Shown here: piece after piece, positions 1 through 4,315 of the stretch
Layout of the letters: each line of letters starts with the position of its first letter
Numbering within the stretch: the stretch's first letter is position 1
Assembly (NCBI GenBank): GCA_944338265.1
Contig: CALVLO010000098.1
Span: forward strand, 1 to 5,460
From: an uncultured Clostridia bacterium
GTDB lineage: Bacteria; Bacillota; Clostridia; Christensenellales; Borkfalkiaceae
DNA length: 5,460 nucleotides
Direction of reading: 5' to 3'
The notes under the pieces: model-generated
What the model was told of the DNA's origin: nothing
The model's input: the letters and a program-made list of their open reading frames with translations, nothing else
Database searches by the model: none
Position numbers and translations under genes: made by a program

Positions 1-660
1 TGTCCCATGCGCTGCAAGTACTGCCACAATCCCGATACGTGGAACGCGGACGGCGGGCGGGAAGTCACGGCGGAGGAGGCAGCCCGCGAGGCGCTCAAAT
101 ACAAGAGCTATTTTGCAGGCAGCGGCGGCGTTACCGTCTCGGGCGGGGAGCCCCTGCTGCAGCTCGATTTCCTCCTTGAACTCTTTTCGATCTTGAAGGA
201 GAAGGGCGTGCATACCTGCCTCGATACGTCCGGCATCTGTTTCCGCGAGGACGATCCGCGCTATCGGCTGCTTTTGGAGCGCACCGATCTTGTCCTTCTC
301 GACATCAAGCATATCGATGATGCTGCGCACCGCTTTCTCACAGGCAGGAGCAACGCGCCCGTTCTTGCCTTTGCGCGCTATCTGAGCGAACACGGCAAGC
401 GCATGTGGATCCGCCATGTGCTTGTGCCCGGGCTCTCGGATGACAATGCGGCGCTCCGCCGTCTGCGGGAATTTTTGGATACGCTTACGACGGTGGACCG
501 CATCGAGGTGCTGCCCTATCATACGATGGGGGTACAGAAGTACCGCGCGGCGGGGCTGGAGTATCCGCTCGAGGGGGTGCAGCCGCCCACTGCGGAGCGG
601 GTAGAGAATGCAAAGCGCATCCTGCGGGCGGGCAGATACGCCCACGGCGCGGAGGGATAA
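1..660 (+). CDS. pflA: Pyruvate formate-lyase activating enzyme (radical SAM), 5' end missing
   Basis: The product is the cytoplasmic radical-SAM activase that uses a [4Fe-4S] cluster and S-adenosylmethionine to abstract a hydrogen from the PFL glycine. The reading frame is open from base 1, and the first visible residue is already the first cysteine of the cluster motif CPMRCKYC (visible residues 1, 5 and 8), so the start codon lies upstream. Also visible are the SAM-binding GGVTVSGGEP segment (residues 42-51), the LLDIKHID strand (99-106), WIRHVLVPGLSDD (136-148) and the typical tail LPYHTMGVQKY (171-181) with LEGVQPPT (190-197). The 219 visible residues compare with about 246 in E. coli PflA, so roughly 29 N-terminal residues are outside the window. 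It lies upstream of pflB, the reverse of the E. coli pflB-pflA order, and its TAA is followed after 1 nt by the next gene. The family call is secure. PFL as substrate is inferred from the family signature and the adjacent PFL genes. Confidence 0.95.
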   Translation, partial: CPMRCKYCHNPDTWNADGGREVTAEEAAREALKYKSYFAGSGGVTVSGGEPLLQLDFLLELFSILKEKGVHTCLDTSGICFREDDPRYRLLLERTDLVLLDIKHIDDAAHRFLTGRSNAPVLAFARYLSEHGKRMWIRHVLVPGLSDDNAALRRLREFLDTLTTVDRIEVLPYHTMGVQKYRAAGLEYPLEGVQPPTAERVENAKRILRAGRYAHGAEG

Positions 661-661
661 G

Positions 662-931
662 ATGAAGTACGAACTTTTGGAAGTGAGCGGCGAATCGTGC
701 GCAAACTGCTTTACGCTGCTGCCCGTCGTCAACCGCCTCGCGGCGGCGCGTGGCATCCCCGTCCGTCACCTCGAGCTTACCGCGGAGACGGCGGAAGCGG
801 CGCAGGCGCTCTGCATCGAGCGCGTGCCCACCCTCATCGTCTATCGCGAGGGGAAGGAGGTCGCGCGGTGCACGGGCTATCAGCCTGAGGAGATCCTCGA
901 AGTCTGGCTGGATGCCAAGACGGAGGAATAA
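662..931 (+). CDS. Small thioredoxin-like protein with CANC motif
   Basis: This 89-residue protein has a thioredoxin-like layout. It has an N-terminal strand (YELLEVSG), a redox motif CANC (C13, C16), a helix, a second strand (PVRHLEL, 33-39), a VPTLIVY segment carrying the conserved cis-proline (P56) and a closing TGYQPEEILEVW helix (71-82). It is shorter than classical thioredoxin (about 105 residues) because the first strand and helix are missing. The usual WCGPC is replaced by SCANC, so its redox potential cannot be assumed. Two further cysteines (C51, C70) are present. I chose ATG 662 because GGAGGG at 651-656 lies 5 nt upstream and the fold starts here. An in-frame ATG at 608 inside pflA would add an unrelated tail. 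The gene begins 1 nt after the pflA stop, implying translational coupling, and ends 39 nt before the pflB ATG. No signal peptide is seen, so it should be cytoplasmic. Its partner is unknown; maintenance of PFL or PflA cysteines is a guess from position. Confidence 0.85.
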   Translation: MKYELLEVSGESCANCFTLLPVVNRLAAARGIPVRHLELTAETAEAAQALCIERVPTLIVYREGKEVARCTGYQPEEILEVWLDAKTEE

Positions 932-970
932 GCTTTGCCTACCAACGAAAATAAAACCGGGAGAGAGATC

Positions 971-2995
971 ATGAAACGAGAAGCATGGCGCGCCTTCGAG
1001 CGCGGAAAGTGGTGCAGCGATATCGACGTCCGCGATTTTATTCAGCGCAACTATACCCCCTACGAGGGGGATGACGGCTTTCTCGCCCCCGCAACGGAGG
1101 CGACCAAAACGCTTTGGGCGCAGGTGATGGCGCTCACCAAGGAGGAGCATGCCCGCGGCGGCGTGTACGATGCCGATACCGAGATCGTCTCGCAGGTGGC
1201 GAGCCACAAGGCGGGCTACTTCAATAAGGAGCTCGAAAAGATCGTCGGGCTGCAGACGGATAAGCCCTTCAAGCGCGCTTTGCAGCCCTTCGGCGGCATC
1301 CGCATGGCGGAGGAGGCGCTCGCGATGTACGGCTATACCATCTCGCCGCGCGTCAAAGAGATCTTCACCAAATACCGCAAGACGCACAACGACGGGGTGT
1401 TCGATGCCTACACGCCCGAAATGCGCCTTGCCCGCCACGCGCACATTTTAACGGGCTTGCCCGATACCTACGGCCGCGGGCGCATCGTCGGCGACTACCG
1501 CCGCGTCGCGCTCTACGGCGTGGACTTCCTCATCCGCAAAAAGGAGGAGGATAAGGCGCGCCTCTCGGGCGATATGCTGCCCGATAAGATCCGCGACCGC
1601 GAGGAACTTTCCGAGCAGATCAAGGCGCTCAAAGCGCTCAAAGCGATGGCGGCGGAGTACGGCTTCGATATTTCCCGCCCCGCCGAGACGGCGCAGGAAG
1701 CCATCCAATGGCTGTATTTTGGTTACCTTGCCGCCATCAAAGATCAGAACGGCGCGGCAATGAGCATCGGCAGAAACTCTACCTTCCTCGATATTTATAT
1801 CGAGCGCGATCTCAAAGAGGGAACGCTTACAGAGGAAGGGGCGCAGGAGCTCATCGACCACTTCGTGATGAAGCTGCGCGTCGTCAAGTTCATGCGCATC
1901 AGGGAATACAACGAGCTGTTCAGCGGCGATCCCACTTGGGTCACGGAGAGCATCGGCGGCATGGGGACGGACGGCAGGACGCTCGTCACCAAAAACAGCT
2001 TCCGCATCCTGCATACGCTCGTCAACTTGGGTCCCGCGCCCGAGCCCAATCTTACGGTGCTCTGGTCCAAGCGCCTGCCCAAGGCGTTCAAGCGCTTCTG
2101 CGCGGAGGTCTCTATCCGGACCTCTGCCATCCAATACGAGAGCGACGAGCTGATGCGCCCCGAGATGGGGGACGATTATTGCATCGCCTGCTGCGTTTCG
2201 AGCATGCGCGTGGGCAAGGATATGCAGTTCTTCGGCGCGCGCGCCAACCTTGCAAAGTGCCTTCTGTACGCCATCAACGGCGGCAAGGATGAGCTCGAGC
2301 GGGACAAGGCGGGCAAGCCCCTGCAAGTTTCGCCCTGCTATGCGCCCATCCTCGGCGACGGCGCTCTGGATTTTGAAGAGGTCAAGGCAAAGTACGTCGA
2401 GATGATGCGCTGGCTCGCGGGGCTGTATGTGAACACGCTCAACGTCATCCACTATATGCACGATAAATACAGCTACGAGGCGCTCGAAATGGCGCTGCAC
2501 GATAGCGAAGTGCGCCGCTTCTTTGCAACGGGCATTGCGGGGCTCTCGTGCGCGGCGGACAGTCTTTCCGCGATCAAGTACGCCAAGGTGTACCCCATCC
2601 GCAACGAGGACGGCATCGTCACCGATTTTAAGATCGAAGGGGATTATCCCAAATACGGCAACAACGACGACCGCGCCGATGAGCTCGCCGTCTGGCTCGT
2701 GAAGACGTTTATGGATATGATCCGCTCGCACACGACGTACCGCGGCTCGGTGCCCACCATGTCCATCCTCACCATCACGAGCAACGTCGTCTATGGCAAA
2801 AAGACGGGCAACACGCCCGATGGCAGAAGGGCGGGGCAGCCGCTCGCGCCCGGGGCGAACCCCATGCACGGGCGGGATAGTCACGGCGCACTCGCCTCTT
2901 TGGAATCGGTCGCAAAGCTTCCCTACGACTACGCGCGGGACGGTATTTCCAACACCTTCTCCGTTACGCCCGGCTCGCTTGGAAAAGAAGAGTGA
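971..2995 (+). CDS. pflB: Formate C-acetyltransferase catalytic core lacking the glycyl-radical domain
   Basis: This 674-residue protein is the barrel domain of pyruvate formate-lyase, which converts pyruvate and CoA to acetyl-CoA and formate. It shows the PFL N-terminus (AWRAFERGKWCSDIDVRDFI), the GLPDTYGRGRIVGDYRR segment matching the E. coli Arg176 region, and the catalytic pair C407-C408 in DDYCIACCVSSM, equivalent to E. coli C418/C419. R424 in FFGARANLAK matches Arg435. The TPDGRRAGQPLAPGANPMHGRD segment is also present. The protein stops after SVTPGSLGKEE, where E. coli PflB (760 residues) continues for about 80 more residues with the glycyl-radical domain. No RVSGYA motif occurs in it, so it cannot hold the radical itself. 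That domain is encoded by the next gene, in the same frame but behind three in-frame stops (2993, 3017, 3047). ATG 971 is preferred over an in-frame TTG at 935 because GGGAGAGAG lies just upstream and the homology begins at this methionine. The call is firm; dependence on the downstream subunit is inferred. Confidence 0.96.
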   Translation: MKREAWRAFERGKWCSDIDVRDFIQRNYTPYEGDDGFLAPATEATKTLWAQVMALTKEEHARGGVYDADTEIVSQVASHKAGYFNKELEKIVGLQTDKPFKRALQPFGGIRMAEEALAMYGYTISPRVKEIFTKYRKTHNDGVFDAYTPEMRLARHAHILTGLPDTYGRGRIVGDYRRVALYGVDFLIRKKEEDKARLSGDMLPDKIRDREELSEQIKALKALKAMAAEYGFDISRPAETAQEAIQWLYFGYLAAIKDQNGAAMSIGRNSTFLDIYIERDLKEGTLTEEGAQELIDHFVMKLRVVKFMRIREYNELFSGDPTWVTESIGGMGTDGRTLVTKNSFRILHTLVNLGPAPEPNLTVLWSKRLPKAFKRFCAEVSIRTSAIQYESDELMRPEMGDDYCIACCVSSMRVGKDMQFFGARANLAKCLLYAINGGKDELERDKAGKPLQVSPCYAPILGDGALDFEEVKAKYVEMMRWLAGLYVNTLNVIHYMHDKYSYEALEMALHDSEVRRFFATGIAGLSCAADSLSAIKYAKVYPIRNEDGIVTDFKIEGDYPKYGNNDDRADELAVWLVKTFMDMIRSHTTYRGSVPTMSILTITSNVVYGKKTGNTPDGRRAGQPLAPGANPMHGRDSHGALASLESVAKLPYDYARDGISNTFSVTPGSLGKEE

Positions 2996-3006
2996 AGGGG
3001 ATTACG

Positions 3007-3058
3007 AATTTCTTTTTGAACGGATGAGAGAAAAAGTGTGAACAAATAGGAGGAAATT
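3007..3058 (+). promoter_or_regulatory. Possible hairpin masking the glycyl-radical gene's ribosome binding site
   Basis: In the pflB to glycyl-radical gene gap, AATTTCTTTTT (3007-3017) can pair with AGGAGGAAATT (3048-3058). This gives 11 consecutive pairs, eight Watson-Crick and three G-U, with a loop of about 30 nt. The pairing would cover the whole Shine-Dalgarno sequence. Ribosomes finishing pflB at 2995 would cover or disturb the left arm, which would couple translation of the two subunits. Any pyrimidine run can pair with a purine-rich ribosome binding site, so this is only a candidate. Confidence 0.3.
3048..3053 (+). promoter_or_regulatory. Ribosome binding site of the glycyl-radical subunit gene
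   Basis: A perfect AGGAGG lies 5 nt before ATG 3059. It follows the last of three in-frame stops after pflB. This dedicated, consensus-strength site shows that the small gene is meant to be translated on its own and is not the remnant of a recently frameshifted pflB. Confidence 0.88.
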
Positions 3059-3295
3059 ATGTCGAAACAGCAAGCTGAAAATTTGGTCAACCTGCTCGAT
3101 GCCTATGTGAGCGACGGCGGGTATCATCTCAACGTCAACGTCTTCAACCGCGAGACGCTTTTAGATGCGCAAAAACATCCCGAAAAATACCCGCAGCTCA
3201 CCGTCCGCGTGAGCGGGTATGCCGTCAACTTCAACAAGCTCACCAAGGAGCAGCAAGACGACGTGATCGCCCGCACCATCCACGAGAGCATGTGA
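3059..3295 (+). CDS. grcA: Stand-alone glycyl-radical subunit of pyruvate formate-lyase (GrcA/YfiD-like)
   Basis: This 78-residue protein is essentially only the PFL C-terminal glycyl-radical domain. A first helix (AENLVNLLDAYV, 6-17) is followed by GGYHLNVNVFNRETLLDAQ (20-38), then HPEKYPQLTVRVSGYAVNF (40-58) with the radical glycine at G53, and LTKEQQDDVIARTIHESM to the end. The equivalent glycine in E. coli PflB is Gly734, and the tail matches that protein's end closely. E. coli GrcA/YfiD is longer (about 127 residues) because of an extra N-terminal region that is absent here. The protein begins almost exactly where the upstream PFL core ends: 674 + 78 = 752 residues against 760 for intact E. 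coli PflB. Its own AGGAGG and a terminator 18 nt after its stop make it the last gene of the cluster. PflA should activate G53 once the protein is docked on the core. The symbol follows the family; I infer an obligate subunit role rather than only a repair role. Confidence 0.93.
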   Translation: MSKQQAENLVNLLDAYVSDGGYHLNVNVFNRETLLDAQKHPEKYPQLTVRVSGYAVNFNKLTKEQQDDVIARTIHESM

Positions 3296-3312
3296 GCATC
3301 TTTTTCGCGATG

Positions 3313-3348
3313 AAAGCGGACTCTACCCTGCGTAGAGCCCGCTTTTTT
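3313..3348 (+). terminator. Intrinsic terminator closing the PFL operon
   Basis: A stem forms between AAAGCGG-A-CTCTAC (3313-3326) and GTAGAG-C-CCGCTTT (3332-3345). It has 13 pairs, one A/C mismatch and a 5-nt loop, and is followed directly by a T run (3343-3348). It lies 18 nt after the stop of the glycyl-radical gene. This is a textbook Rho-independent terminator and marks the end of the pflA-pflB unit. Confidence 0.93.
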
Positions 3349-3386
3349 GCAGGTAGAGCGGGAATATTTGCAGGTGGAAGGGGCAA
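3329..3386 (+). repeat. Degenerate ~21-bp tandem units downstream of the PFL terminator
   Basis: TTTGCAGGTAGAGCGGG (3346-3362) recurs 21 bp later as TTTGCAGGTGGAAGGGG (3367-3383), with 14 of 17 bases identical. The terminator's right arm (TGCGTAGAGCCCG from 3329) looks like a third, more diverged unit. The array lies in the 202-nt gap between the PFL operon and the hemolysin III gene and encodes nothing recognisable. It could be slippage of the terminator arm or weak binding sites on the same helix face. Confidence 0.45.
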
Positions 3387-3420
3387 AAACAGAAGGAGAG
3401 CCGCCCGCGGAAGAAGTAGG

Positions 3421-3449
3421 TTGCATTTTTCCCGCGGCGGGCGTATGCT
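3421..3449 (+). promoter_or_regulatory. Candidate sigma-70/A promoter of the hemolysin III gene
   Basis: TTGCAT (3421-3426) and TATGCT (3444-3449) are separated by 17 bp. The -35 matches 3 of 6 consensus bases and the -10 matches 4 of 6, so this is a weak to moderate promoter. The start of transcription would be near 3456, about 40 nt before ATG 3498. The preceding operon ends in a strong terminator, so a promoter is needed in this gap. The spacer contains the palindrome CCCGCGGCGGG (3431-3441). Confidence 0.42.
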
Positions 3450-3473
3450 GTTATCGTAGCCCCGCGGCGGGGC
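3431..3473 (+). repeat. Pair of GC palindromes 30 bp apart around the hemolysin III promoter
   Basis: CCCGCGGCGGG occurs at 3431-3441 and again at 3461-3471. The second copy is extended to GCCCCGCGGCGGGGC (3459-3473). Their centres are 30 bp apart, close to three helical turns. One lies in the promoter spacer and the other just after the expected transcription start. The second can also form a small RNA hairpin in the leader (6-bp stem, 3-nt loop). The same core with a different central base occurs twice in the terminator at 4188-4242. An operator pair or a dispersed GC-rich repeat are both possible. Confidence 0.45.
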
Positions 3474-3497
3474 GAATACCGTGAGGAGGGCACGCGG

Positions 3498-4172
3498 ATG
3501 CGGTCACAGGCGGCGATCAAGGGCAGAAAGGGATTTTTATCCTTCTATACGCGGGGCGAGGAGGTGTTCAACGCCGTCTCGCACATTGCGGGCGGCGGGC
3601 TGAGCCTCGCCTTTTGGGCGGTGCTGCTCGCGTTGAGCTATCCCGCGCCCGCGGCGATGGCGGGCGTCTCCCTCTTCGGATTGGGTGCGGTCGTGCTGTA
3701 CACGATGAGCGCGCTCTATCATTTCCTGCCCGACGGCAGGGCGAAGGGCGTCTTCCGCGTCTTCGATCATTGCACCATCTTTTTGCTCATTGCGGGAACG
3801 TATTCCGCGTACTGTCTTTCGGCGCTCTCTGCGACGGCGGCGGGCACCGTCGTGTTGGGTTTGCAGTGGGGATGCGCGGCAGCGGGCATCACGATGAACG
3901 CCATCGCCATGAATAATAAAGTCGTAAAGGCGATCTCCATGGTGCTCTACTGCGTCATGGGCTGGATGGCGCTCGCCGTGCTGCCGCAGCTTTGGGCGGC
4001 GCTCTCCGCCGCTTCCTTCTGGCTGCTGCTCGCGGGCGGGCTCGCCTACACCTTCGGCATCGTCTTCTTTGCGCTCGGCAAGCGGGTGAAGTGGTTTCAC
4101 GCCGTGTGGCACCTCTTCGATATCGCAGGCACCGCCCTGCAGTTTGCAAGCCTATTGCTCATCTTTTTATAA
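3498..4172 (+). CDS. Hemolysin III / PAQR-family seven-helix membrane protein
   Basis: This 224-residue integral membrane protein has about seven hydrophobic segments, near residues 33-50, 53-74, 92-111, 114-133, 145-163, 171-192 and 205-224. It carries the HlyIII/PAQR landmarks: GEEVFNAVSHIAGG (20-33), SALYH with H75 (71-75), FDHCTIFLLIAGTYS (89-103) and a C-terminal HAVWH (H201, H205). In structures of the related adiponectin receptors, a second-helix histidine and an HxxxH pair bind zinc, and the corresponding residues H75, H201 and H205 are all kept here. The usual length is about 210-220 residues, so the gene is complete. ATG 3498 is supported by AGGAGGG at 3484-3490, 7 nt upstream. The gene stands alone between two terminators. 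Despite the name, most bacterial members have no demonstrated haemolytic role; a membrane metallohydrolase or lipid-related role is a family-level guess. The physiological function is unknown. Confidence 0.93.
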   Translation: MRSQAAIKGRKGFLSFYTRGEEVFNAVSHIAGGGLSLAFWAVLLALSYPAPAAMAGVSLFGLGAVVLYTMSALYHFLPDGRAKGVFRVFDHCTIFLLIAGTYSAYCLSALSATAAGTVVLGLQWGCAAAGITMNAIAMNNKVVKAISMVLYCVMGWMALAVLPQLWAALSAASFWLLLAGGLAYTFGIVFFALGKRVKWFHAVWHLFDIAGTALQFASLLLIFL

Positions 4173-4187
4173 AGTGTGGCTTGTTGT

Positions 4188-4242
4188 GCCGCCCCGCTGC
4201 GGGGGACCCGTTATCCCCCCGCAGCGGGGCGGCGGCTTTTTT
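4188..4242 (+). terminator. Intrinsic terminator after the hemolysin III gene
   Basis: An 18-bp perfect GC-rich stem (4188-4205 with 4216-4233) encloses a 10-nt loop. After a 3-nt GGC spacer comes a run of six T (4237-4242). It begins 15 nt after the gene's TAA. Each arm also contains the self-complementary core CCCCGC-N-GCGGGG (4192-4204 and 4217-4229). The T run is slightly offset from the stem, but the element is still a convincing terminator separating this gene from tex. Confidence 0.87.
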
Positions 4243-4254
4243 GGGAAAATTTCC

Positions 4255-4283
4255 TTGTCATTTGGCGCGGGATATGGTATAAT
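4255..4283 (+). promoter_or_regulatory. Strong extended -10 promoter of tex
   Basis: TTGTCA (4255-4260) is separated by exactly 17 bp from a perfect TATAAT (4278-4283). TGG directly before the -10 makes it an extended -10 element. Transcription should start near 4290, leaving a 5' leader of about 26 nt. This is the clearest promoter in the window and suggests constitutive housekeeping expression. Confidence 0.88.
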
Positions 4284-4315
4284 CCTTCGGTAAGTAAAAA
4301 GCACAAGGAGAACGC

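Noticed and set aside
608..661. Upstream in-frame ATG giving an 18-residue extension of the thioredoxin-like protein
   Set aside because: It lies inside pflA, has no good ribosome binding site, and the extension has no thioredoxin-like sequence. ATG 662 has GGAGGG at the right distance.
935..970. TTG start adding 12 residues to the PFL core
   Set aside because: The PFL homology begins at ATG 971, which has its own purine-rich ribosome binding site. The TTG has none that is convincing.
485..1444. Minus-strand open frame of 319 codons across the pflA end, the thioredoxin-like gene and the pflB start
   Set aside because: It is antisense to three well-supported genes and shows the same shadow composition, with no recognisable domain.
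1448..2884. Long minus-strand open frame (478 codons) opposite pflB
   Set aside because: It lies entirely antisense to an unmistakable PFL coding region. Its translation resembles no family, and it is rich in R, H, A and D as expected for a shadow of GC-rich codons. No ribosome binding site was noted for it.
3024..3041. Five-codon mini-ORF (MREKV) between the two PFL subunit genes
   Set aside because: It has no ribosome binding site and is too short to support. ATG-to-stop runs of this size are common by chance.
2993..3058. Readthrough, recoding or frameshift joining the PFL core to the radical domain
   Set aside because: The two genes are in the same frame, but three stops (TGA, TGA, TAG) intervene. 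The other two frames of the gap give peptides unlike PFL, and no slippery sequence was recognised. Two separate proteins are the simpler reading.
4122..4172. Gln215 in place of the histidine often seen after the HxxxH motif in hemolysin III proteins
   Set aside because: The expected zinc-binding histidines H75, H201 and H205 are all present. As far as I recall, glutamine at this downstream position also occurs in clostridial members, so it is probably normal variation.
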